From NCBI GenBank assembly GCA_937894165.1, contig CALCSX010000323.1, positions 1-15,211 of the forward strand: 15,211 nucleotides of DNA, in the 5' to 3' direction. How positions within the stretch are numbered: position 1 is the stretch's first letter; each line of letters opens with the position of its first letter. The notes beneath the pieces were generated by a model that was given only the letters and a program-made list of their open reading frames with translations, had not been told where the DNA came from and made no database searches. This document shows, piece by piece, positions 7,743 to 14,573 of the stretch. The DNA is from an uncultured Saprospiraceae bacterium (GTDB lineage Bacteria > Bacteroidota > Bacteroidia > Chitinophagales > Saprospiraceae). Made by a program: the position numbers and the translations under genes.

Positions 7743-8138
7743 TTAACTATTTTGACAGAGTGTCATTGATGATACTCTATGGATTTTTATCTCAATACCA
7801 ATTTTTACTAAACTCGTTTTAATACGCTGTTGCAACTGAATAGACTTTTCAAAATAGTCTTTAAGGTTTTCAGAAATGGCAGCTACTTTTTCTTCGTACG
7901 GTATACCGCCTGCCTGCCTTGCCTTCCCCGATGCTATTTGCTCCTTTATCCATCGTCTACCAGAAGTGGTTTTCAATTCCTTTTCTCTTGCTACGGCTTT
8001 TTCTATACTATCATAAATTTCGTAATGTGGTATATATATCGGTTTAAACTTTTTAGTCCAGTCGGCACCTTTTCCTTCAATGTGTTTCCACCTACGAGGA
8101 ATATTTTCTGTTTGTCCTATATAATAAGAGTCGTTACC
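7743..8138 (-). pseudogene. GIY-YIG endonuclease remnant lacking its N-terminus
   Basis: An open minus-strand frame of 131 codons begins directly after an in-frame TAA (8139-8141). It opens with GNDSYYIGQTENIPRRWKHI, the YIG strand and catalytic-Arg helix of a GIY-YIG nuclease. It continues through KKFKPIYIPHYEIYDSIEKA to AREKELKTTSGRRWIKEQIA, which carries the catalytic-Glu region. The GIY strand expected about ten residues earlier is missing and preceded by stops, and no start codon precedes the domain. The first ATG (7976) would give a 77-residue fragment without catalytic residues. The tail reads through the dyad before dinD and is unlike the family, so the original end may be lost too. 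Most likely a decayed gene; an assembly error is the alternative. Confidence 0.72.
7757..7778 (-). promoter_or_regulatory. 22-bp dyad, candidate dinD operator
   Basis: On the minus strand this reads AGAGTATCAT-CA-ATGACACTCT, an imperfect palindrome with 9 of 11 base pairs matched. It ends 16 bases before the dinD ATG, where a repressor could block transcription. Family knowledge (dinD SOS control in E. coli) makes a LexA-type or other repressor plausible. The sequence does not match the E. coli LexA consensus, so the regulator is unknown. Confidence 0.45.
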
Positions 8139-8337
8139 TTATTTATTTTAGCTATATCTGGCTGTTAAGGTAATTCTTTTATGTTGTAAAAGGCTTATTT
8201 CCGCAAATTCCTCGTGTGGTTTCGCAATTATTCCATTTACCGTTCTCAAAATAGTGTATATTTTATAATTCTTAGAATATTCAGTTTAATGTATAATCCT
8301 TTTTCGTCATTCACTCTAATAAACCTTATATTTTACA
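8139..8337. other. Non-coding or decayed region
   Basis: Only short frames interrupted by stops are present; on the minus strand two overlapping fragments of about 25 to 45 codons end near 8140-8180. None is recognisable. It may be the eroded 5' part of the GIY-YIG locus. Confidence 0.35.
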
Positions 8338-8458
8338 CACCCCGCAAAATACCCCTTCCCGCCCATTTTTCCTAACAAAACCCCGGAATTTCACCTCAAA
8401 TTGACAAAATGGGTTGAAAAAAGGTGTGGAAAGGTGGGGTGGTTGGCTTTGGGGGGTG
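8338..8458. repeat. Intergenic 121-bp repeat, copy R2
   Basis: The best-preserved copy. The ends CACCCCGCAAA (8338-8348) and TTTGGGGGGTG (8448-8458) are inverted repeats matching at 10 of 11 positions. The span equals that of R1, and 33 central bases are identical to R1. It lies between the GIY-YIG remnant and the small ORF/DUF6934 module, in the same orientation as R1 and R3. Confidence 0.78.
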
Positions 8459-8544
8459 AAAAGGGTGGATTTTAGGATTGAATATTTGAGGGGTATGATT
8501 TTGATTCTTTGTGGAGAATTCCAAATGGATTGGGGTGGATTTAG

Positions 8545-8562
8545 CTAACAAACGTTCGTTAG
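8545..8562. promoter_or_regulatory. 18-bp palindrome resembling a TetR-family operator
   Basis: CTAACAAACGTTCGTTAG has 8 of 9 base pairs matched around AACGTT, in the style of TetR-family operators. No TetR gene is in the window and no clear promoter or start follows it, so its role is open; it may be left over from a lost gene. Confidence 0.3.
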
Positions 8563-8665
8563 AGGCATATAAAAGTAAGATAATTACAACCTTGCTAGAG
8601 TTTTCATCGGGGTTAGTAATTCTTGATTTAGAATTAAGAGGAGAAATTAGTTGGTTGAAAAAGTT

Positions 8666-8836
8666 TTAAATCGGAAGTGATTTAAGTTTACTTAAAGTTC
8701 TTTTTGCTAATTCTACTTTTTCAGGGAACAATTCTTTTCCTTTAATATCTTTGGCAATACTAGATACTCTCTCCTTTGTCTTTTTAGACATGGAGAGAAC
8801 TTTCGTTGCTTTTAATATTTCTTTTTTACGTTCCAT
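8666..8836 (-). CDS. Small basic protein, 56 residues, unknown
   Basis: The frame starts ATG, begins MERKKEILKATKVLSMSKKT and ends SKLKSLPI. It is rich in Lys and Glu with an amphipathic helical pattern and no Cys or membrane segment. It lies 50 bases downstream of the end of the DUF6934-like gene on the same strand, so the two could form a toxin-antitoxin-like pair. That reading rests on size and adjacency alone. I do not recognise a family; regular charged codon use is what makes it look real. Confidence 0.45.
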   Translation of the reverse strand: MERKKEILKATKVLSMSKKTKERVSSIAKDIKGKELFPEKVELAKRTLSKLKSLPI

Positions 8837-8886
8837 TGATATTTATTAAGGTATTCATTTATTAAAATGAACACTACAAAGTTAGT

Positions 8887-9428
8887 TTATTTTTTCTTAA
8901 AAACCAAGATACCAATATATTCATTTTCAGGAATATATGGCATTAAAGTTGGATTTTCTTCGTCAGAAATGCCAAAAAATAAATATTCTTTGCGTAATTC
9001 AACGTAATTTTTATTGATAAAGTATCTATATGTTTTAATTCGCCTATTAAAATTTTTACAAATATCATCGCAATTCTTTGTGCAATCAACTTCGCATACC
9101 TGCTTAAATCATCAGCACTGTCACTTCCTTGAACCCAAATTGCAGAATCCTTATTTTCTTCGAAAAATTTTGGTACAGTATTTAAAACCGTACTGAAAAC
9201 TATTCTCATGTCTCCATTATTACTGTTAGACCCATCTAAAATATTGCCATCCTCTTCATTGTAATCACCAAATCCTAAATTGTAAACTATTTTATCATTT
9301 ATTTGACCCACTGGTGTATATTCTATAACCTTAATAATTGATTTTTCTCCCTTACTTTCAAATAAGTATTGGATTTTTCTTGTATCAGATTCTACTAATT
9401 CGGTCCTATAAGCGGGTATGTTTTTCAA
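8887..9428 (-). pseudogene. DUF6934-like gene broken by a one-base frameshift
   Basis: The first part, from a TTG start reading KNIPAYRTELVESD then VIEYTPVG and YNLGFGDYNEEDG, followed by NNGDMRIVFSTVLNTVP and GSDSADDLSRYAKLIAQR, resembles the DUF6934 family of Bacteroidota. After IAQR the frame changes: read directly it gives an unrelated tail ending at 8943. One base shifted, the sequence continues CDDICKNFNRRIKTYRYFIN and then YIPENEYIGILVFKKK to a stop at 8887. This restores about 180 residues with a family-like end. The lost base is near 9070-9078 (an expected GAAATTGC reads GAATTGC on the minus strand). It is a real pseudogene, a consensus error, or less likely programmed frameshifting. 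Function is unknown. Confidence 0.68.
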
Positions 9429-9590
9429 TATCTTATTTAATCTATAATTTAGTTTTTTCTCAAATATTTGCCGTCTAATTAATACATTAAAGTCTATTCT
9501 AAATTTTCACATCCACTTCCCTTCCCCACCCCAAAAATATAATTATGATTATTTAAAATGTTCTAAATTAATCTTTGCCCACTTTTTCCT
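9429..9590. other. Upstream region of the DUF6934-like gene
   Basis: AT-rich, without a recognisable gene. A minus-strand frame continues upstream of the TTG at 9428 for about 27 codons without an ATG, so the family-like start at 9428 is preferred. A short C-rich stretch occurs at about 9510-9533. Confidence 0.3.
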
Positions 9591-9680
9591 CTATCACCCC
9601 CTCAAAATACTCCTTCCCCCTCAATTTTCCTAACAAAACCCCGGAATTTCACCTTAAATTGACAAAATGTGATAAAAAGC
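9591..9680. repeat. Intergenic repeat, copy R3 (3'-truncated)
   Basis: Shares the order of words of R1 and R2: CAAAATACTCCTTCCCCCTC, CCTAACAAAACCCCGGAATT, then TTGACAAAATG. It diverges after about 9676 and lacks the G-rich half and the right inverted end. It lies between the DUF6934-like gene and the small membrane protein gene. Confidence 0.65.
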
Positions 9681-9731
9681 GCAAACCATAAGCTTAGTGC
9701 CAAACTTTGAGAGGGTTTGAATCTTTACTAA

Positions 9732-10109
9732 TTATTCATTTACCTCTCTATAAATAACCTTCACAATATCTCCAAAGAAATAAACCTCTCCCTCCCGGCT
9801 ATTCAATTTTGTGCCCTTTTGATATTCAATGATTAATGTATTTTCATCCTGCCATATCACTTCAATATCATTTCTATCAAAATTCCCGGATACAATATTT
9901 GATCCTCCTACAGTGAGGTTTCGATGAAAGTTCATCATTAATTGAGAAGTGTTTATACCATTAATGAATTCAACAGATTTATTTTTGCTTGGGGAGAGAA
10001 TAATTCCTTCTCTATTTTTTGCCTTATGAACATTCATCATAGAAGAGCCAATCCAAGTTCCAATAAATACGAAAATAAGAATAATAAAAAAATTAGATTT
10101 CTTAATCAT
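9732..10109 (-). CDS. Small single-pass membrane or secreted protein, unknown
   Basis: A 125-residue protein with an N-terminal hydrophobic segment (residues 6-26, FFIILIFVFIGTWIGSSMM) after two lysines, i.e. a signal anchor or uncleaved signal peptide. A polar domain of about 100 residues follows, apparently facing the periplasm, with beta-type alternation such as DIEVIWQDENTLIIEYQKGT. No lipobox cysteine is present. I do not recognise the family. It stands alone on its strand, its ATG 18 bases from the start of the left hairpin array. An overlapping plus-strand frame at 9942-10451 is a by-product of the repeats. Confidence 0.6.
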   Translation of the reverse strand: MIKKSNFFIILIFVFIGTWIGSSMMNVHKAKNREGIILSPSKNKSVEFINGINTSQLMMNFHRNLTVGGSNIVSGNFDRNDIEVIWQDENTLIIEYQKGTKLNSREGEVYFFGDIVKVIYREVNE

Positions 10110-10127
10110 TTAATTTTGTTAATTTTT

Positions 10128-10421
10128 GCCACGAATGCACGAATCAGTCACACTTGGAGCATTTGTGGCATTTACTATTACATTTTGCCACGAATTCACG
10201 AATATTTTTTAGCCACGAATGCACGAATCAATCACCATTCGTGCATTTGTGGCATTTACTATTACTTTTTGCCACGATTTCAAGGATCCCTTTTTGTAAC
10301 GATTTCACAAATCAATAGCACTTCGTGCATTCGTGGCATTCATTCTTACTTTTTGCCACGAATTCACGAATCTCTCTTTGCCACTATTGCACGAATTAGA
10401 TGCACTTCGTGCATTCGTGGC
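10128..10421. repeat. Left hairpin array: four 42-nt hairpins at 84-bp period
   Basis: Four hairpin units start at 10128, 10212, 10296 and 10380, exactly 84 bases apart, each 42 bases long (to 10169, 10253, 10337 and 10421). The best one is at 10212: arm GCCACGAATGCACGAAT, loop of 8, arm ATTCGTGCATTTGTGGC. Between hairpins, 59 bases from each hairpin start, lies a lone arm like GCCACGAATTCACGAAT (10187, 10271, 10355), which is degenerate at 10271. The array ends about 9 bases before the stop of the GxxExxY gene. The array has diverged by point changes but not in spacing. Confidence 0.9.
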
Positions 10422-10429
10422 TATTTTTT

Positions 10430-10804
10430 TTATAATACAATGCGTTTATAACTCAATTGTAATTCACCAAAATTCACTATCAAGGCAAGCTTATTATTGG
10501 AAACTCTCAAATAATTTATAGCTTGAGCAACAAACTCGTCCGCAATGCCATGAATCCCCTTAACCTCCAATATAATCTTATCCATAATCACAAAATCAGC
10601 ATAGAATCTATGCGGTAATGTTATTCCCTTGTAATTCACCTCATATTGCTTCTCCCGTTCATAAGGAACGTTCGCTTTTTTAAATTCATACTCAAGTGCG
10701 TCTTTGTATACAATTTCAAGAAAGCCGGCTCCAAGATTATTATGAACCTCCATACACAGCCCAATGATTCTATAGCTTTCTTCTTTGTAGATAATATCAC
10801 TCAT
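10430..10804 (-). CDS. GxxExxY protein, PD-(D/E)XK nuclease-like
   Basis: The 124-residue protein matches the GxxExxY family (PDDEXK_3 superfamily). The naming motif is G27-FL-E30-IV-Y33 within GAGFLEIVYKDALEYE, and the core has YADF (D70) and IILEVKG (E80, K82), followed by Q94 in FVAQAINYL. These are the E/D/ExK/Q residues of a PD-(D/E)XK-type active site, all present, so a DNA or RNA nuclease is plausible although the family's activity is not established. It is a single-gene transcription unit with ATG start. Hairpin arrays built from the same 17-base arms lie on both sides, starting about 9 bases beyond the stop and 22 bases before the ATG. Repeats of this kind beside GxxExxY genes are, as I recall, common in environmental bacteria. 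Confidence 0.85.
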   Translation of the reverse strand: MSDIIYKEESYRIIGLCMEVHNNLGAGFLEIVYKDALEYEFKKANVPYEREKQYEVNYKGITLPHRFYADFVIMDKIILEVKGIHGIADEFVAQAINYLRVSNNKLALIVNFGELQLSYKRIVL

Positions 10805-10825
10805 CTTTCAGATGTTTTAGTTATT

Positions 10826-11045
10826 GCAACGAATTCATGAATCTCTTTTGCCACGAATTCACAAATTGCTTTTTGCTACGAATTCACGAATCACTTCTGG
10901 CCACGAATGCACGAATCAATCGCCCTTCGTGCATTCGTGGCATTTACAGTGCATTCGTGGCATTTACTGAGTCGCTATTCGTGCATTCGTGGCATTTATT
11001 GAGTCGCCATTCGTGCATTCGTGGCATTTATGTTGCATTCGTGGC
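10826..11045. repeat. Right hairpin array: nested left arms, hairpin, right arms
   Basis: Three left arms (10826-10842, 10850-10866, 10875-10891; type GCCACGAATTCACGAAT) spaced 24-25 bases lead to a full 42-nt hairpin (10900-10941). After it come right-arm copies ending at 10961, 10993, 11025 and 11045 (type ATTCGTGCATTCGTGGC; the first and last are shortened). All left arms precede all right arms, so the stretch could fold as one large nested structure. The last copy ends 14 bases from the stop of the glycosyltransferase gene on the other side. Confidence 0.88.
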
Positions 11046-11058
11046 ATTTACTAAGATT

Positions 11059-11790
11059 CTATTTTGCATACCCCTGAAAAAAACTACTCCACTTCATCTT
11101 TATAACCCCAAAAACACCCTCCCAGACTATATTCTTACTGATTTTCGACTCTCCGGCTATACGATCCGTGAAAATAATGGGTATCTCCACAATCTTAAAT
11201 CCTAGCTTCTGTGCAGCAAATTTCATTTCTATCTGAAAAGCATAGCCAATAAATTTAATTCGATCTAAGTTGATAGTATTCAGTACGCTACGAGAGTAAC
11301 ATTTGAATCCTGAGGTAGGATCTTTAATTCTTAAACCTGTCAATATCCTCACATATAATGAAGCGCCATAGCTAAGCATAATTCTACCTGCCGGCCAATT
11401 TTTTAACTCCCCCCCTTTTACATATCTCGATCCTACACTTAAATCCGCCCCACCGGTCTTACAAGCTTCTAAAAGTCGATTCAAATCTTTAGGGTCATGG
11501 CTAAAATCAGCATCCATCTCGAAAATATACTCAAAATCTCTCTCCAAGCTCCATTTGAAGCCATCGATATATGCTGTACCTAGACCTAACTTTCCGGCGC
11601 GCTTAAGTAAAAACACTCTTTCAGGCTCTTTAGCACTCCATTTCAATACTTCCTCTCCTGTCCCATCCGGTGAAGAATCATCCACTACTAATATGGCATA
11701 AGAATCGTCCTGAGCCAATATGCTGGCAATCATTCGAGAGATATTCTCTTTCTCTTTATAGGTGGGAATGATGACTAAATTCTTAACCAA
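11059..11790 (-). CDS. Family 2 glycosyltransferase, polyprenol-phosphate mannosyltransferase-like
   Basis: It is predicted to transfer a sugar from a nucleotide donor (GDP-mannose in the namesake enzymes) to a polyprenyl phosphate carrier at the inner face of the membrane. The 243-residue GT-A domain shows the N-terminal VIIPTYKEKENI (7-18), VVDDSSPDGT (35-44) for nucleotide binding, EMDADFSHDP (91-100) with the DxD-type metal site, and GSRYVKGG. These match the dolichol-phosphate mannosyltransferase subgroup. No C-terminal membrane helices follow, so it is the catalytic-domain-only type. The start must be TTG: an in-frame TAA lies four codons upstream and AAAGGAA sits about 9 bases before. 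The donor sugar is not certain. Confidence 0.87.
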   Translation of the reverse strand: MVKNLVIIPTYKEKENISRMIASILAQDDSYAILVVDDSSPDGTGEEVLKWSAKEPERVFLLKRAGKLGLGTAYIDGFKWSLERDFEYIFEMDADFSHDPKDLNRLLEACKTGGADLSVGSRYVKGGELKNWPAGRIMLSYGASLYVRILTGLRIKDPTSGFKCYSRSVLNTINLDRIKFIGYAFQIEMKFAAQKLGFKIVEIPIIFTDRIAGESKISKNIVWEGVFGVIKMKWSSFFQGYAK

Positions 11791-11825
11791 GTGTTGATTC
11801 CTTTACAATTTAGCCGTAATAATAA

Positions 11826-11859
11826 GGAATTGTGCCACAGTTTTCATGTGACACAATCC
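11826..11859 (-). terminator. Hairpin between E1 gene and glycosyltransferase gene
   Basis: Arms around TTGTGCCACA and TGTGACACAA pair with one mismatch across a 7-base loop, 20 bases after the E1 stop on the minus strand. The T-run lies on the plus-strand side (11861-11868); on the minus strand only TTATTATTA follows. It may end E1 transcription weakly or bidirectionally. Confidence 0.4.
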
Positions 11860-11878
11860 ATTTTTTTTAATTTTATTT

Positions 11879-14290
11879 CTATGCGAAGGACGAAGGGTCA
11901 TATTCTCGCATTATATCATTGACTTTTTCGACTATGTCCTCAACACTCGGCTTGGTGAAATAATCCCCGTCCGAACCGTAAGGTGGGCGATGAGAAGATG
12001 CAGATAATGTAAATGGTGCTGAATCTAAATACTGATAGGCATTTTGCTTTTCTAGCACTTGCTGCATCATATAAGCAGAACCGCCACCGGGAACATCTTC
12101 ATCTAAAAATAATACCCTATTGGTCTTTTTTATAGATTCTACAATCCCGGAATTAACATCAAATGGCAAAAGTGTCTGCACATCAATCAATTCCACTGAA
12201 ATTCCAAAGTTCTTCAATTCTTCAACTGCCTCCTGGGCAATTCGTACACATGAACCGTAAGTCACGAGCGTTAGGTCAGTGCCTTCATGGATTACTTCCA
12301 CTTCTCCTAATGGAATCGTAAAGTCTTCAATATTATCAGGCAATTTTTCCTTAAGTCTATAGCCATTCAAACATTCAATAACAATTCCAGGATCATTAGA
12401 CTGTAATAATGTATTGTACATTCCGGCCGCTTGGACCATATTCCTAGGTACACAAATATGAATTCCTCGCATACTATTAACGATCATCCCAAGTGGCGAA
12501 CCTGCATGCCAAATACCCTCTAATCTATGCCCTCGCGTACGAATTATCGCCGGCGCCATCTGAATACCCCCGCTTCTATATCGAAGCGTAGCTAAATCAT
12601 CCATTAAAGCGGACATAGCATAGGGTAAATAATCCAAATATTGAATCTCTGCGATTGGTTTCAAGCCTCGTTGTGCCATCCCAATAGCTTGACCCACAAT
12701 GGTCCATTCTCTGATTCCGGCATCGAAAATCCGCTCTACGCCATATTTTTCCTGCAATCCGGCAAAGCCCTGATTAACATCTCCAATCTGTCCAACATCC
12801 TCCCCAAAGGCAAATAACCTGGAATCTTCTTCAAACTTTTTGTCAAAAAAAGTATTCAAAATTTGGTAACCATTCATCACCTCTGAACTTTCACTAAATT
12901 TAGCAGGTATGTTCGGCACGTTAAAAATGCTATTCTCTCCTTCGGCATAAAGATGTGAACTGTAATTTTCTTTTCCGGCCTTAATTTCACTAGCTAACCA
13001 AGTTGCAAAATCATTATTCTCGATACCAATTTTACGCAATTCGAAGGAAAGCTTTCTTGCATTGGCGATAATCTCTGCATACAAAGGTGTTATCAAGCTT
13101 TTCAATTCTGAATGTAGCTGCGCAACACGTCCTTTCGAACCATTTTGTTCGAGGATAGCTTTATAAAAGTCCTTAAGAGTAGTATAAGTATCTTTAGCTT
13201 TCTTATAATATCTATCGTAAGATTCTTTTTTTCTTGATTTAACCAAATCTTTGGCCTGCTGATTTATCAAGGTGATTTGCTCACTCGTAGCAATCTCAGC
13301 AGTCACCATCCATTCAGCCATTTTAATCAAGCCATCATGTTCACTCTCCCACTTCAATCTTTCCTGAGATTTATACCTTTCATGTGATCCGGAAGTAGAG
13401 TGACCTTGAGGTTGCGTCAATTCTTTAATATGAAATACAGCAGGAACTTGTTCTGTTCTAACTTTCGCCAAACCTTCTTCAAACATCTCTACCATCGATG
13501 GATAGTCCCAACCTTTAGCCGTATATATATCAATTCCTCTATCATTGCCCTGCCTTTGGAATCCGGCTAAAGCCTTGGAAATACTTCCTTTCGCTGTTTG
13601 CAATTCCACAGGAACAGATATACCATAACCATCATCCCACACGCATACAGCTAACGGAACTTGCAATACAGCAGCTGCATTAATAGTCTCCCAGAATACA
13701 CCTTCTGATGTAGAAGCATCTCCTATTGTACAAACTATTACCTCATCGCCATTTTTGGATAGATTTTCTAAATCTGAAAGCGCTTCAATTACTCTGAACT
13801 TTTTCGATGCCAAGGCTAAGCCCAGCGCGCGTGCCATTTGACCGCCTGTACAAGATAGGTCGGCAGAAACATTATATCTATTCGTTAAATCTAAGAATTC
13901 ATCATTTTTTTCAATAAATGGAGTGGCAAAATGGCTATTCATTTGTCTTCCCTTAGAAAAGGGATCGTTATCGGAATCAGCATAAAGTTGTGCAAATAAA
14001 TCATCGGGTGTACAAATTTGGAGCGCTAACATAAATGTTTGGTCTCTATAGTATCCGGTTCTAAAATCACCTTTTTTAAATGATCTTGCTAGCGCTACTT
14101 GAGGCAATTCTTTGCCATCACCTGTTATTCCAAATTTTGCTTTCCCGGTAAGTACCTCACGTCGAGACATAAGGCTTATTTCTCTACTTAAACAACATAT
14201 CCAATAATCTCTGATAACTTCCTTTTTAAAATCTGCTTCCTGATCTTGCACATTGTCTACCATCTCGTCTAAAAAGGCATCATCTATCAT
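11879..14290 (-). CDS. Fused E1 alpha/beta subunit of a 2-oxoacid dehydrogenase complex
   Basis: It carries out the thiamine-diphosphate-dependent decarboxylation step of a 2-oxoacid dehydrogenase complex, passing the acyl group to lipoyl-E2. The 803 residues hold both E1 chains. The alpha part (about 25-390) has the ThDP/metal motif starting GDASTSEGVFWETINAAAVL (190-209) and ending DDGYGIS, and the loop GHSTSGSHERYKS. The beta part (about 470-800) begins at RLFAFGEDVGQIGDVNQGF, with the conserved Glu E497, and contains the VTYGSCVRIA and FLDEDVPGGGSAYM blocks. The single-chain form is common in Bacteroidota. Similarity by eye favours the branched-chain 2-oxoacid type, but pyruvate cannot be excluded. 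No E2 or E3 gene is adjacent. It is divergent from the DUF1573 gene. Confidence 0.9.
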   Translation of the reverse strand: MIDDAFLDEMVDNVQDQEADFKKEVIRDYWICCLSREISLMSRREVLTGKAKFGITGDGKELPQVALARSFKKGDFRTGYYRDQTFMLALQICTPDDLFAQLYADSDNDPFSKGRQMNSHFATPFIEKNDEFLDLTNRYNVSADLSCTGGQMARALGLALASKKFRVIEALSDLENLSKNGDEVIVCTIGDASTSEGVFWETINAAAVLQVPLAVCVWDDGYGISVPVELQTAKGSISKALAGFQRQGNDRGIDIYTAKGWDYPSMVEMFEEGLAKVRTEQVPAVFHIKELTQPQGHSTSGSHERYKSQERLKWESEHDGLIKMAEWMVTAEIATSEQITLINQQAKDLVKSRKKESYDRYYKKAKDTYTTLKDFYKAILEQNGSKGRVAQLHSELKSLITPLYAEIIANARKLSFELRKIGIENNDFATWLASEIKAGKENYSSHLYAEGENSIFNVPNIPAKFSESSEVMNGYQILNTFFDKKFEEDSRLFAFGEDVGQIGDVNQGFAGLQEKYGVERIFDAGIREWTIVGQAIGMAQRGLKPIAEIQYLDYLPYAMSALMDDLATLRYRSGGIQMAPAIIRTRGHRLEGIWHAGSPLGMIVNSMRGIHICVPRNMVQAAGMYNTLLQSNDPGIVIECLNGYRLKEKLPDNIEDFTIPLGEVEVIHEGTDLTLVTYGSCVRIAQEAVEELKNFGISVELIDVQTLLPFDVNSGIVESIKKTNRVLFLDEDVPGGGSAYMMQQVLEKQNAYQYLDSAPFTLSASSHRPPYGSDGDYFTKPSVEDIVEKVNDIMREYDPSSFA

Positions 14291-14537
14291 ATCTGTAGGT
14301 TTTGGAGTATAAAAAATAATAATATCTTCCTTATTGGTTCTTAACCTATACTATCATTAATAGTTTAAAAAATGAAATTTTTGGAAGATTTTTCGGATAA
14401 TTTCAACACAAATATACATAAAATATCTTTTTTTTTAACTAAAATTTCGAAAATTGGCTCGAAACTTGTTAATTAGAGCTTGAAAAAGTTAACAACTCAT
14501 TAACTGCAAATAATTGCAAAAGATATACAATTGTTTG
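14291..14537. other. Divergent intergenic region
   Basis: AT-rich spacer between the divergent E1 and DUF1573 genes. A 7-base inverted repeat, TTGTTAA (14466-14472) and TTAACAA (14489-14495), lies upstream of the DUF1573 promoter and could be a regulator site. I could not place a convincing promoter for the E1 gene. Confidence 0.3.
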
Positions 14538-14545
14538 TATATTTG
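14514..14545 (+). promoter_or_regulatory. Bacteroidota-type promoter of the DUF1573 gene
   Basis: TTG at 14514-14516 and TATATTTG at 14538-14545 (consensus TAnnTTTG) are separated by 21 bases. This matches the -33/-7 layout used by the Bacteroidota housekeeping sigma factor. Transcription would start near 14552, giving a short AT-rich leader. Confidence 0.65.
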
Positions 14546-14573
14546 AACCATCAATAATTTAAATCTTGTGAAA

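Noticed and set aside
8545..8566. Integron attC-like site (CTAAC...GTTAG)
   Set aside because: The flanking bases do not fit the RYYYAAC/GTTRRRY core sites, and no integrase or cassette series was found.
8511..8669. Plus-strand open frame of about 52 codons ending ...SWLKKF
   Set aside because: No normal start with a translation signal, no family resemblance, and it contains the orphan palindrome; kept only as a possible gene fragment.
9942..10451. Plus-strand 169-codon frame with a 28-residue internal repeat
   Set aside because: It is antisense to the small membrane protein and then runs through the 84-bp repeats, whose length is a multiple of three; the repeat protein is a by-product.
10128..11045. 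CRISPR array
   Set aside because: The repeats are palindromic arms with short, similar spacing sequences rather than unique spacers of uniform length, and no cas genes are present.
10837..11205. Plus-strand 122-codon frame
   Set aside because: It is made of right-array repeats and the antisense of the glycosyltransferase gene; no domain is visible.
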